Of a DNA stretch of 64,000 nt, positions 29,869-39,715 are shown piece by piece. The stretch covers positions 372,001 to 436,000 of the forward strand of contig NZ_CP046600.1 in assembly GCF_018278905.1 (NCBI RefSeq), written 5' to 3'. The notes under the pieces were generated by a model. It saw nothing but the letters and a program-made list of their open reading frames with translations, made no database searches and was not told the origin of the DNA. The first letter of the stretch is position 1; the number at the start of each line of letters is the position of its first letter. A program made the translations under genes and the position numbers. This DNA comes from Mycobacterium spongiae (GTDB taxonomy: Bacteria; Actinomycetota; Actinomycetes; Mycobacteriales; Mycobacteriaceae).

Positions 29869-31409
29869 CTCGCTTCATCCAACGCCAGTTAATCCTGTTT
29901 GCGATCGTTTCTGTGGTCGCAATCATCGTGCTGGGCTGGTACTACCTACGGATTCCGAGTCTGGTGGGTATCGGCCAGTACACCTTGAAGGCCGACCTGC
30001 CCGCGTCCGGTGGTCTCTACCCGACGTCCAACGTGACTTATCGTGGGATCACGATTGGCAAGGTCACTGCGGTCGAGCCAACCGAGCAAGGCGCGCAAGT
30101 GACGATGAGTATCGCGTCGAATTACAAGATCCCGGTGGATGCCTCGGCGAACGTTCATTCGGTATCGGCAGTCGGCGAGCAGTACATCGATCTGGTGTCA
30201 ACGGGCAATCCGGGCAAGTACTTCTCATCCGGACAGACCATCACCAAGGGCACCGTGCCGAGTGAGATCGGGCCGGCGCTGGACAACTCCAATCGAGGCT
30301 TGGCCGCATTGCCCAAGGAAAAGATCGGTTCGTTACTCGACGAGACTGCTCAAGCAGTCGGCGGCCTAGGACCCGCGTTGCAACGGCTGGTGGACTCCAC
30401 CCAGGCGCTCGTCGGTGACTTCAAGACCAACATTCAAGACGTCAACGACATCATCGAGAACTCCGGGCCGATTTTGGACAGTCAGGTCTCCACGGGTTCC
30501 GAGATCGAGCGCTGGGCGCGAAAACTGAATAGTTTGGCCGCACAGACCGCAGCGAGGGATCAGGACGTGAGCCACGTCTTGTCGCAAGCGGCACCGACCG
30601 CCGATGAGGTGGCCGCGGTGTTCAGCGACGTCAGCGATTCGTTGCCGCAGACGTTAGCGAATCTGGAAGTCGTATTCGATCTAGCCAAGCGCTATAACGC
30701 CGGTCTCGAGCAGTTGCTGGTGTTTCTGCCGCAAGGTTCTTCGATCGGGCAGACGGTGCTGACGTCCTTTCCGGGTGAAGCATCGCTTCCGCTGGCACCG
30801 ACAATCAACTACCCGCCGCCGTGTCTGACTGGCTTTCTTCCGGCGTCGGAGTGGCGGTCTCCGGCGGACACCAGTCCGCGGCCACTGCCGAAGGGCACCT
30901 ATTGCAAGATTCCGCAGGAGGCCCAGCTGCAAGTTCGCGGAGCGCGCAACATTCCCTGCGTCGACGTTCCGGGCAAACGAGCGGCGACCCCGAAGGAGTG
31001 TCGCAGCAACGAACCGTACGTTCCGATGGGCACCAACCCGTGGTATGGCGATCCCAACCAATTGCTCACGTGCCCGGCACCTGCGGCGCGTTGCGATCAG
31101 CCCGTGAAGCCGGGCTTGGTGGTACCGGCGCCATCGATCAACACCGGCTTGAATCCGGCACCGGCCGATCAGGTGCCGGGGTCGCCACCGCCGATGAGTG
31201 ACCCCGTTCAGCGACCGGGTTCGGGTACTGTGCAGTGCAATGGCCAGCAGCCCAACCCGTGCGTCTACACTCCAACACCGGGCCCGTCGGCGATTTATAA
31301 CCCGGCCAGCGGCGAGCTGGTAGGGCCGGATGGTGTCAAGTACGCCGTCGAGAACTCGATTACAACAGGAGACGACGGATGGAAGGAGATGCTGGCGCCA
31401 GCCAGCTGA
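29862..31409 (+). CDS. mce1F: Mce1 subunit Mce1F
   Basis: 515 residues, the same length as M. tuberculosis Mce1F. N-terminal anchor (about 8-30, LILFAIVSVVAIIVLGWYYL), MCE domain (about 38-120: SNVTYRGITIGKVTAVE), a helical region to about 310, then a Pro/Cys-containing tail ending in GPDGVKYAVENSI. Last of the six Mce subunits. The GTG start overlaps the lprK stop, and the 3' end overlaps the next gene by 31 bp. Confidence 0.94.
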   Translation: MLTRFIQRQLILFAIVSVVAIIVLGWYYLRIPSLVGIGQYTLKADLPASGGLYPTSNVTYRGITIGKVTAVEPTEQGAQVTMSIASNYKIPVDASANVHSVSAVGEQYIDLVSTGNPGKYFSSGQTITKGTVPSEIGPALDNSNRGLAALPKEKIGSLLDETAQAVGGLGPALQRLVDSTQALVGDFKTNIQDVNDIIENSGPILDSQVSTGSEIERWARKLNSLAAQTAARDQDVSHVLSQAAPTADEVAAVFSDVSDSLPQTLANLEVVFDLAKRYNAGLEQLLVFLPQGSSIGQTVLTSFPGEASLPLAPTINYPPPCLTGFLPASEWRSPADTSPRPLPKGTYCKIPQEAQLQVRGARNIPCVDVPGKRAATPKECRSNEPYVPMGTNPWYGDPNQLLTCPAPAARCDQPVKPGLVVPAPSINTGLNPAPADQVPGSPPPMSDPVQRPGSGTVQCNGQQPNPCVYTPTPGPSAIYNPASGELVGPDGVKYAVENSITTGDDGWKEMLAPAS

Positions 31410-32227
31410 ACCCTGCTGACGCCGACAAGTCGTCGCCTTCGGAGGTGAAGGCACCGGATTCAGGTGAATCCGGTGCTGGAACCGACCAGACCAGCACCGA
31501 GGTGAAGGCACCGGATTCAGGTGAATCCGGTGCTGGAACCGACCAGACCAACACCGAGGTGAAGGCACCGGATTCAGGTGAATCCGGTGCTGGAGCCGAC
31601 CAAACCAACACCGAGACGAAGGCACCGGACTCTTCCCCAGAGACGAATGCCGAGGATTCGACGACGGACCCTGCACCGGCGCCTGGCGACGATGTGGGCA
31701 CAGAATCAGCAGTTGTCGAACGGGGTCCGTCGCGGCTGCGCCGTGGGTGGCTTGTCGGTGTCACCGCGATGCTGCTCGTGCTGGCCGGCGGTATCGGGGC
31801 CGGTGGCTATTTTGCGATGCGTTCCCATCAGGAAAGCCAAATCATCGCCCGCAACGATGTGGCGGCCATGGAGGCGGCGAAGGATTGCGTTGCGGCGACG
31901 CAGGCGCCTGATGCGGACATGATGAGCGCCAGCATGCAGAAAATCATCGAGTGTGGGACGGGTGATTTCGGCGCCCAGGCCTCGTTGTACACCAGCATGC
32001 TCGTTGAGGCGTATAAGGCCGCGAGTGTCCACGTCCAGGTGACGGACATGCGCGCGGCCATCGAGCGCAACAACAGCGATGGGTCCGTCGATATTTTGGT
32101 GGCGCTCCGGGTCCAGGTGTCCAACACCGACTCGGATGCCCATGAGGTTGGGTACCGTCTGCGGGTCCGGATGGCGCTCGAGGAGGGCCGCTACAAGATT
32201 GCCAGACTCGACCAGGTGACCAAGTGA
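31379..32227 (+). CDS. mam1A: Mce-associated membrane protein Mam1A
   Basis: 282 residues, orthologue of Rv0175 (213 in M. tuberculosis). A long acidic, low-complexity N-terminus carries three 19-residue repeats (consensus EVKAPDSGESGAGTDQTNT, about residues 22-78). One transmembrane helix follows (about 125-145, VGVTAMLLVLAGGIGAGGYF), then an exported domain typical of Mce-associated proteins. The extra length against M. tuberculosis is largely explained by the repeat. Mam proteins are thought to stabilise Mce complexes. The stop overlaps the next start (GTGA). Confidence 0.88.
   Translation: MEGDAGASQLNPADADKSSPSEVKAPDSGESGAGTDQTSTEVKAPDSGESGAGTDQTNTEVKAPDSGESGAGADQTNTETKAPDSSPETNAEDSTTDPAPAPGDDVGTESAVVERGPSRLRRGWLVGVTAMLLVLAGGIGAGGYFAMRSHQESQIIARNDVAAMEAAKDCVAATQAPDADMMSASMQKIIECGTGDFGAQASLYTSMLVEAYKAASVHVQVTDMRAAIERNNSDGSVDILVALRVQVSNTDSDAHEVGYRLRVRMALEEGRYKIARLDQVTK
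31442..31630 (+). repeat. 57-bp in-frame tandem repeat in mam1A
   Basis: Units begin at 31442, 31499 and 31556, each opening GAGGTGAAGGCACCGGATTC, with a fourth partial, diverged copy from 31613. Units are nearly identical (for example AGCACC versus AACACC at their ends). Each unit encodes 19 acidic residues, so copy-number change would not shift the frame. Confidence 0.92.
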
Positions 32228-33198
32228 CGGTGGTGGTCGAGAAGACTCAGACCACGCTGGCACTCGACGCGGCGCCGCAGACCGACCTTGCCCCCTGGCA
32301 TCTGCGGGCAGCCGCATTCGCTGTTGACGTGGTGCCGGGTATCGCAGTGGTGGCGACGATGGCATTGACGGCGTTGACGGTGCCGCAGCGTAGCACCTGG
32401 TGGTTTGTCTGCACGTCCATAGCCGGACTGACGATCCTGCTCCTGCCGGTCAACCGGATGCTGCTGCCGGCGGTCACCGGTTGGAGTCTCGGCCGCGCGT
32501 TGACCAGTATCAGGGTGGTGGTGCGCGATGGTTCCTCGAGCGGGCCATGGCGGCTGCTGCTGCGGGACCTGGCCCACCTGTTGGATGTGCTGTCACTGTT
32601 TGTGGGATGGCTCTGGCCGCTATGGGATTCACGACGGCGTACCTTCGCCGACATGCTGGCGCGCACTGAAGTGCGACGCGTCCAACCCGTTGAGCGTCCC
32701 CAGTTGGTGCGGCGGCTCGTCGCCGCGGTGTCGGTGGCGGCGGCGGCGGCGTGCGTGGGTGGCGCCGTCGTGGGTGCTGCGGTGGTCTACCTTAACGAAT
32801 GGGGAACCGAGCAGACTCGCGCACAGCTGCAGCTTCGGGGCCCGAAGATCGTGGTCGACATGCTGAGCTACGATCCCGAGACCGTACAAAGCGATTTCGA
32901 GCACGCCCGATCGCTGGCCACCGAGAGATATCGCCCGCAGCTGTCCATACAGCAGGACGCGGTGCAGGAGTCGGGAGCTGTTTTCAACCAGTACTGGGTT
33001 TCTGACAGTGCCGTGCTGGCGGCGACACCGGATCACGCGACCATGCTGTTGTTCATGCAGGGGGAGCGCGGTACGCCACCCAATCAGCGGTACATCACGG
33101 CAACGGTGCGAGTGGTTTTCGAGAAATCGGGCGGGCAGTGGCGCGTTGACGATCTCGCCGTTGTGATGAAACCCCGTCAACCCGAGGGCGAGAAATGA
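32224..33198 (+). CDS. mam1B: Mce-associated RDD-domain membrane protein Mam1B
   Basis: 324 residues from GTG 32224, orthologue of Rv0176. The N-terminal RDD domain (about 15-155) has three hydrophobic segments and starts APWHLRAAAFAVDVVPG, with TGWSLGRALTSIRVVV and the RRTFADMLARTEV end. A further helix at about 165-185 is followed by an exported Mce-associated domain. It overlaps its neighbours by 4 bp on both sides. Function is not established beyond association with Mce1. Confidence 0.88.
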   Translation: MTVVVEKTQTTLALDAAPQTDLAPWHLRAAAFAVDVVPGIAVVATMALTALTVPQRSTWWFVCTSIAGLTILLLPVNRMLLPAVTGWSLGRALTSIRVVVRDGSSSGPWRLLLRDLAHLLDVLSLFVGWLWPLWDSRRRTFADMLARTEVRRVQPVERPQLVRRLVAAVSVAAAAACVGGAVVGAAVVYLNEWGTEQTRAQLQLRGPKIVVDMLSYDPETVQSDFEHARSLATERYRPQLSIQQDAVQESGAVFNQYWVSDSAVLAATPDHATMLLFMQGERGTPPNQRYITATVRVVFEKSGGQWRVDDLAVVMKPRQPEGEK

Positions 33199-33749
33199 GC
33201 CCCCGCCGCAAGTTTGCGCCTGGCGAGGAATCGCTGCTCGTGGCGCGGCCAATCGAACCCGCGCGCCGATGGGGCTTGACGCTGCTGCTGGTCGCGTCCG
33301 CGGTGGTGGCGTCCGTGGCGATCTCGTTGTGTGCATTCATGCTGAACTCCCATGAATCGCACGTGCGCGCCGAACAGAAGAATCGGGCGATGCTCAGTGA
33401 CGTGCGATCCTTCATGACCATGTTCACATCGCCGGATCCGTTCCACGCCAACGACTATGCCGAGGCCGTGTTGTCCCACGCCACCGGTGATTTCGCCAAG
33501 CAGTACAACGAGCGGGTGAACGATATCTTGATCCGGATCTCGGGGGTTGAACCGACCACTGGCACGGTTCTCGATGCGGGGGTGGAGAGGTGGAACGACG
33601 ATGGCAGTGCCAACGTGCTGGTGGTCACCCAGATCACATCGAAATCCTCAGATGGCGAGCAAGTCGTCTCGAACGCAAATCGTTGGCTCGTAACGGCGAG
33701 GCAGGAAGGTAACGAGTGGAAGATCAGCAGTCTGCTTCCGGTGATTTGA
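33195..33749 (+). CDS. mam1C: Mce-associated membrane protein Mam1C
   Basis: 184 residues, orthologue of Rv0177. A cytoplasmic Arg/Pro-rich start, one transmembrane helix (about 29-52, LTLLLVASAVVASVAISLCAF) and an exported domain with the FAKQYNERV motif shared with the other Mam proteins. ATG overlaps the previous stop; the end overlaps mam1D by 34 bp. Confidence 0.88.
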   Translation: MSPRRKFAPGEESLLVARPIEPARRWGLTLLLVASAVVASVAISLCAFMLNSHESHVRAEQKNRAMLSDVRSFMTMFTSPDPFHANDYAEAVLSHATGDFAKQYNERVNDILIRISGVEPTTGTVLDAGVERWNDDGSANVLVVTQITSKSSDGEQVVSNANRWLVTARQEGNEWKISSLLPVI

Positions 33750-34546
33750 CCCAAGGGTCTTCCGCTAGTGGCGGCGAGGCAAGCGATGACACGGCCCGAG
33801 AGACTCCGGAAACTATGGAGAACGTGGACAGCGGTGCGACCGATTCGCCGGCTTCCGAGACTGACCCCGACAGTCGCGCCGGAAGCAATGACTCATCTGC
33901 GCAATCCGTCGAAGGCGACGAAGACGATATCGACGATCCGGGCGAGCCGGAAGACAATTCTGCCGGAACGTCCGAAAGCCAAGCCGACGACGGTGATTCG
34001 GCCGCGGCGGCGGCCAAGGACGGCAAGGCACGTCGCGGCAGGCGCCTGGCGATCGCGCTCGGGCTGGCCGCTGCTCTGTTTGTAGGGTCCGCAGGGTTCG
34101 CGGGCGCGATGGTGCAGCCATACCTTTCCGATCGTGCTGTGGTGGCCACCAAGCTCACGGTCGCGCGGACCGCTGCCAACGCGATCACGACGCTGTGGAC
34201 CTACACGCCTGACAACATGGACACGCTGGCCGATCGGGCGGCGAATTATCTCAGTGGCGATTTCGCAGCTCAGTACCGCAGATTCGTCGACCAGATCGCT
34301 GCGACGAACAAACAGGCCAAGGTAACCAACAACACCGAGGTCACCGGCGCGGCTGTGGAATCGCTTACCGGCCGGGACGCTATTGCCATCGTCTACACCA
34401 ACACCACAACCACCAGCCCGGTGTCGAAAAACATCCCTGCGCTGAAGTACCTGTCCTACCGACTGTTCATGAGACGCTACGACGGGCGTTGGCTGGTAAA
34501 CCGGATGACGACCATCACCTCACTTGACCTGACGCCGCGGGTGTAG
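33716..34546 (+). CDS. mam1D: Mce-associated membrane protein Mam1D
   Basis: 276 residues from GTG 33716, orthologue of Rv0178 (244 in M. tuberculosis). Acidic, Ser/Asp-rich cytoplasmic N-terminus (about 1-98), a basic patch GKARRGRR, one transmembrane helix (about 108-128) and an exported Mam domain with SGDFAAQYRRFVDQI. The acidic N-terminus is longer than in M. tuberculosis. It is the last gene of the mce1 transcription unit; the next gene is convergent 57 bp away. Confidence 0.87.
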   Translation: MEDQQSASGDLTQGSSASGGEASDDTARETPETMENVDSGATDSPASETDPDSRAGSNDSSAQSVEGDEDDIDDPGEPEDNSAGTSESQADDGDSAAAAAKDGKARRGRRLAIALGLAAALFVGSAGFAGAMVQPYLSDRAVVATKLTVARTAANAITTLWTYTPDNMDTLADRAANYLSGDFAAQYRRFVDQIAATNKQAKVTNNTEVTGAAVESLTGRDAIAIVYTNTTTTSPVSKNIPALKYLSYRLFMRRYDGRWLVNRMTTITSLDLTPRV

Positions 34547-34603
34547 CGCGATCGGCGACTCTATGGTGCAGCAGGCTTGCCGCTGCGGCCATCCCGCTGG
34601 TGG

Positions 34604-35713
34604 CTAGTTGAATGCCAGCCAGCTAGGCAACGCGCGCTCATGCGAGTCGCACAGGACCTGGCGGGTGTCACAGGAGCCTTTGGGCGACCCGGCGCCGGCC
34701 CACATGCCGCCGGTATCACGGCGCAACACAATCGCGGATGATCCGCCGCCGTCGAGCAGGATTGCTCTATCGCTACCCAGTCCGCGAAACAGATCTTGCA
34801 TATTGTCTGGTGTGTAGCTCCCGCCCTGGAAGATGTACATTTCGTCTTTCTGCTTCGCGTAAGCGATAGCCGTTCGCGCCGCACTTGGCCCGCCGTCATG
34901 GAGTTGCCCGGTTCTGCCCGGTGAAAGCAGCCCGATGCCGGCGACTGCGACAAACCGGGCGTTCTTCTTGAGCAGGTCCTGTATTACGGGCGTGGCGACG
35001 TCATAGTCCTGTCTGCCTTTGGGTCGTAGCACATACGGTGCGCCGCCGACCGGCAGAATCATCGTTGTCAGTGAGGTCCAGAATTCGTTTCCGCCGGAGA
35101 GACCCTGCTTGCCGGCATAGGCGAGCGTGCCGGTGACCGCCTGGTTGGCGCGCCCTTGGCCGTGGGTGTTGTCGACGTAGGCACCCAGCGGTGAGCTACA
35201 CCCGGTCTTGCGCCAGCTGCCGCCTTTCTGCCCGCGAACGTCGAAGAAGTTCGCGTTGATCGCGATCGTCGGCCGCCCCAGCCGTTGCCACGCTTGCAGC
35301 GGCGGATAGATCTCGGAAGCTTGCCGCAGTCCTTCGCCGGTTCGAGCCCCCGGGTTACGTTCGCAGCGCGATTGGTATCCGGTGTGGGAATCGACCAGCA
35401 GATGGGGCGAAAGCCGCCTGGAGGCGTTCTTGATGATCATCAAGTGCCCGCCGTTGTTCATTTCATACCAATGACCGGCGCCGTTGAGCAGCGGCATGGG
35501 ATGGCCGCCGCCGAAGTTGTACACCAGATAAGAGCCCCTGGTGGTGGCGATCGCTTGGGCGAGCATCTCGCGTCCGTCGGCGGCATGGGCGGCCGGCTGG
35601 CCTGTGGTGGTCGCGAGAGTGGCGCACAGGGCCAAGGTGGCGCAGCAAACCGCTAGTCGGCGCAGGCTGGCAGTCGGTGTCAGCACGGTTGCCCTCTCGG
35701 CCCGAATTCGCAT
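34604..35713 (-). CDS. lprO: Exported phosphodiester glycosidase-domain protein (LprO-like)
   Basis: 369 residues, the same length as M. tuberculosis LprO (Rv0179c). An N-terminal signal (about 15-45) ends in PAAHA before ADGREML. The body is a phosphodiester glycosidase (NAGPA/DUF2233-type) domain with GRPTIAINANFFDVRG near the middle and the C-terminal ILLDGGGSSAIVLRRD motif of that family. In spite of the lpr name I see no good lipobox: the Cys residues in the signal are preceded by LAV and LAL. It is likely secreted by a Sec-type peptidase. Substrate unknown. Confidence 0.85.
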   Translation of the reverse strand: MRIRAERATVLTPTASLRRLAVCCATLALCATLATTTGQPAAHAADGREMLAQAIATTRGSYLVYNFGGGHPMPLLNGAGHWYEMNNGGHLMIIKNASRRLSPHLLVDSHTGYQSRCERNPGARTGEGLRQASEIYPPLQAWQRLGRPTIAINANFFDVRGQKGGSWRKTGCSSPLGAYVDNTHGQGRANQAVTGTLAYAGKQGLSGGNEFWTSLTTMILPVGGAPYVLRPKGRQDYDVATPVIQDLLKKNARFVAVAGIGLLSPGRTGQLHDGGPSAARTAIAYAKQKDEMYIFQGGSYTPDNMQDLFRGLGSDRAILLDGGGSSAIVLRRDTGGMWAGAGSPKGSCDTRQVLCDSHERALPSWLAFN

Positions 35714-35792
35714 TCAACCTACCCAGCATTAGTCACATACGTCACACTGTCAACTTTAGTAACAGACCTGTGACGGTCGGGCGGGGTCGAAA

Positions 35793-37151
35793 TTACGTTT
35801 CGTCGCTCGAACCTTCGCGGGCGCCATCGCGCGCTTGGTAGTGAGCCTGGTGTTCCACGGCGATGGCCATCTCAACGGCGCCCGGAATTCGGTGGAAGCC
35901 CCGGCGGTCGTACATATGGGTGATGATGCCGCCCAGCAACAGGCCAATGACCAGGCCAACTGCCGTCATTGTCAGCGCCTGGGCCAAGCCGGCATCCGCC
36001 TGGCCATCGAGATACAGCAGCGCCCGCACGCCCAGGAACACCTGGTGCATGGGCTCGAACTCGGACAACCATCGGAAGAACGGCGGTACCGCTTCCAGTG
36101 GCACGGTGGCGCCCGCCGACGGTAGCCCCAAGATGACGAAGATCAGCATGCTGACGAGCAGGCCCATCGAACCCAACACCGCGATCAGCGAGCTAGACGT
36201 GACGCCCACCGCGCTGATCGCAAACACCCCGTAGAGCCATAATTGCCAGCCATGCGCAATCGGCATGCCGAGACCGTGAGCTATTGCCATATAGACCGCC
36301 GACGTGAGCAGCGCAAGGACGACCATCAATCCCCACTTGACCAGCAGGGTGCGAAACCGCGAGATATTGATCTGCTCCGCGAAGCGGTAGACCGGGCCGA
36401 ACTCCGCCGGTACGTAGCCGAGCATCGAGTCGACCAATGTGCTGACCACGATACTGCCGGTGAAGCCCGCCAGCAGCAGCAAGAGCGCATAGTAGAACGC
36501 CGACAGCCCGTTGCCGGTCCCGTTGGGCAAGGGGTTGTACACCGTGGACGTCACATCGATCGGATTGGCGAGCCCCAACGCCGACGCCCCCGTCAGCGGC
36601 GCGCCACCGGTCCGCGCCGCGACCTCGGCTGTAAGCCGTTCGCCTACTTTGCCATTGACGACGGTCATCGCCTGGGTCAGGGTTTGGCCGGCGATACTGG
36701 CGGCGAGCGTTCCGGCCCGTGGGTTCGTTGAGATCGTGATCTCTGGCCGTTCCGCGCGGGTAGGTTCCACGGCGCTCACGGCGAAATCACGCAGCCTTGA
36801 GGAGAAGGTCGGCGGTATCACCGCCTCGCCGTACACCTCGGCCTTGTCCAGTAGCCGTTTCGCCTCCTCGGGGGAGACCACTCGAACGTCGAACCTGTTC
36901 TCATCCAGGCCGGTTGCCAGGCCGTCGACAATCTGTTTGCCGGCGGGCCCGGCATCCTCGTTCACCAGAGCGATGGGAAGATGCCTCAGGTTGGTCGTTG
37001 GATTCAAGATGCCACCGAGGTACAGCGCGGCCAACGCCGACATGAGGGCCAGCGTGATGACGACCGGAGCGGCCCAGAACCGCACGGTCCGTAGGGCTTT
37101 GATGTTCCGGTTGGGTTTGGGCGCCGCGTGCCGCGGCTGCGATTGTGCCAT
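35793..37151 (-). CDS. YhgE/Pip-family membrane protein (Rv0180c orthologue)
   Basis: 452 residues. A basic N-terminus, a first transmembrane helix (about 28-50), a large extracytoplasmic region (about 55-210) starting NEDAGPAGKQIVDGLATGL, and five or six transmembrane helices in the C-terminal half, ending in a cytoplasmic tail. This is the YhgE/Pip/ABC-2-like layout. M. tuberculosis Rv0180c has the same length. Its function is not established; the ABC-2-like membrane half suggests transport or export. Confidence 0.85.
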   Translation of the reverse strand: MAQSQPRHAAPKPNRNIKALRTVRFWAAPVVITLALMSALAALYLGGILNPTTNLRHLPIALVNEDAGPAGKQIVDGLATGLDENRFDVRVVSPEEAKRLLDKAEVYGEAVIPPTFSSRLRDFAVSAVEPTRAERPEITISTNPRAGTLAASIAGQTLTQAMTVVNGKVGERLTAEVAARTGGAPLTGASALGLANPIDVTSTVYNPLPNGTGNGLSAFYYALLLLLAGFTGSIVVSTLVDSMLGYVPAEFGPVYRFAEQINISRFRTLLVKWGLMVVLALLTSAVYMAIAHGLGMPIAHGWQLWLYGVFAISAVGVTSSSLIAVLGSMGLLVSMLIFVILGLPSAGATVPLEAVPPFFRWLSEFEPMHQVFLGVRALLYLDGQADAGLAQALTMTAVGLVIGLLLGGIITHMYDRRGFHRIPGAVEMAIAVEHQAHYQARDGAREGSSDET

Positions 37152-37181
37152 GCGGGCTCCTGTCTGTTCTGCCTGGATCGC

Positions 37182-37925
37182 CTAGCCGGCGAGCCGTGCG
37201 TGCATTTCCCAGATCAGTATTTCCGACTGCTCCTTTGCCGCCAGCTGCCGGCCATCGGTGTCGGTGAACCGGACCGCGTCGCCCGTACTCACCTCAGCCT
37301 CTGGCGCGCTGAGGCCCTCCACAGTCAGTCGACCGCGCGGGACGAACAGATGCAGATAGGGTGCCGAAGGCAGCCCAATAGTGTCGCCTGGCTCGAGCCG
37401 CGAGACGTGCAGTGCGGCACTACGGTTGTGCAGCCCGATCGCCGCGTTGCTTCCGGGTATGCCTGAGGCGATGGTGGCGGGAGCGCCCGTCAACAGTTTG
37501 TCCTCGATTTCGTGTTGTTGGTAGCTCGGGGAGATGGCGGTGTCGTCCGGGATCACCCACATCTGAACGAAATGCACTGGTTCCGTTGCAGAATCGTTCT
37601 TCTCCGAATGCAGGATTCCACTGCCGGCCGACATGCGTTGAGCCAGGCCAGGATAGATGACTCCACGATTGCCGCCGGAATCCTGGTGTGCCAGCGCACC
37701 CTGCAACACCCAGGTCACGATCTCCATGTCGCGATGCGGGTGAGTATCAAAACCACCGGCCGGCTCGACGATATCCTCGTTGTTCACCAGCAGCAGCCCG
37801 TGGTGAGTATTGTCCGGATCATAGTGGTCGCCGAACGAGAACGAATGTCTGGATGTCAACCAGGATGTCGCGGTGAGGGCGCGGTCGGCCGCACGCCTGA
37901 TCTCCACGGTTTCCGGCACGGACAC
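37182..37925 (-). CDS. Pirin-family protein
   Basis: 247 residues from GTG 37925, orthologue of Rv0181c. Two-cupin pirin fold; the N-terminal metal-site motif is visible in FDTHPHRDMEIVTWVLQG (two His) with further ligands in GSGILHSEKN. Pirins bind Fe and some act as quercetin dioxygenases or regulators. The open frame runs upstream to 38879, but that part is antisense to the lipase and has no pirin similarity, so the GTG just before VPETVEIRRAADR is chosen. In M. tuberculosis sigG lies directly upstream; here it does not. Confidence 0.88.
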   Translation of the reverse strand: MSVPETVEIRRAADRALTATSWLTSRHSFSFGDHYDPDNTHHGLLLVNNEDIVEPAGGFDTHPHRDMEIVTWVLQGALAHQDSGGNRGVIYPGLAQRMSAGSGILHSEKNDSATEPVHFVQMWVIPDDTAISPSYQQHEIEDKLLTGAPATIASGIPGSNAAIGLHNRSAALHVSRLEPGDTIGLPSAPYLHLFVPRGRLTVEGLSAPEAEVSTGDAVRFTDTDGRQLAAKEQSEILIWEMHARLAG

Positions 37926-38015
37926 CAGGGTAGTGAGCCCACATTGTGCGCGTGGAGCTGCGGCACCCCTGTCAGCCGGGGCGAGGTTGAGGTATCCATA
38001 CCAGTACCCCCTTAG

Positions 38016-38909
<894 letters not shown>

Positions 38910-38965
38910 GCGTGGCGGAGCGGCACCGGCACGGAATTGTCGTAGCGCTCTATTAGTTTGGCGCT

Positions 38966-39715
38966 ATGACGGACGACAAAATGCTGGCCCGCATCGGCGC
39001 ACTGCTGCGTCAGGCCGAAGGCACCGACAATCCCCACGAGGCGGACGCCTTCTTGGGTGCTGCGCAGCGATTGGCGACGGCCGCGTCCATCGACTTGGCG
39101 GTGGCTCGGTCGCATGCAGTCAGCCGCTCGCCCGCGCAGGTCCCGACCCAGCGAACCATCACGATCGGGACGGCGGGCGCCCGTGGGCTGCGGACCTACG
39201 TGCAGCTCTTCGTGGGCATCGCGGCAGCCAACGATGTGCGCTGTGACGTCGCGACCAACTCGACCTTCGTCTACGCCTATGGGTTTGCCGAGGACATCGA
39301 CGCGAGTCACGCCTTGTACGCCAGCCTGGTTGTCCAGATGGTCCGGGCGTCGGACGCCTACCTCGCCTCCGGAGTGCACCGGCCCACGCCGACAATTACC
39401 GCTAGGATCAACTTCCAGCTGGCCTTCGGGGTCCGGGTCGGCCAGCGTCTGGCCGAGGCCCGCGAGCAGACCCGGCAGGAAGCCGGGAAGGATCCCGGTC
39501 GTGCCCCGGGCACCGCAATTGCTCTGCGGGACAAAGAGGTCGAGCTGCGCGACCACTATCGCAGTGTGTCGAAAGCACGCGGTACCTGGAGGGCCAGCAG
39601 AGCCACGGCCGGGTATTCGTCGGCGGCGCGCCGCGCAGGCGACCGGGCGGGCCGGCGAGCACGACTTGGGAACAGCGCGGAGCTGCCCGGAGCCCGGACC
39701 CCGCTGGACCGGTGA
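38966..39715 (+). CDS. DUF2786-domain protein (Rv0184 orthologue)
   Basis: 249 residues. The N-terminal DUF2786 domain (about 1-45: MLARIGALLRQAEGTDNPHEADAFLGAAQRL) is followed by a conserved mixed region and a C-terminal Arg-rich segment. It overlaps the next gene by 4 bp (GTGA), so the two are probably co-translated. No biochemical role is known for the family. Confidence 0.82.
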   Translation: MTDDKMLARIGALLRQAEGTDNPHEADAFLGAAQRLATAASIDLAVARSHAVSRSPAQVPTQRTITIGTAGARGLRTYVQLFVGIAAANDVRCDVATNSTFVYAYGFAEDIDASHALYASLVVQMVRASDAYLASGVHRPTPTITARINFQLAFGVRVGQRLAEAREQTRQEAGKDPGRAPGTAIALRDKEVELRDHYRSVSKARGTWRASRATAGYSSAARRAGDRAGRRARLGNSAELPGARTPLDR

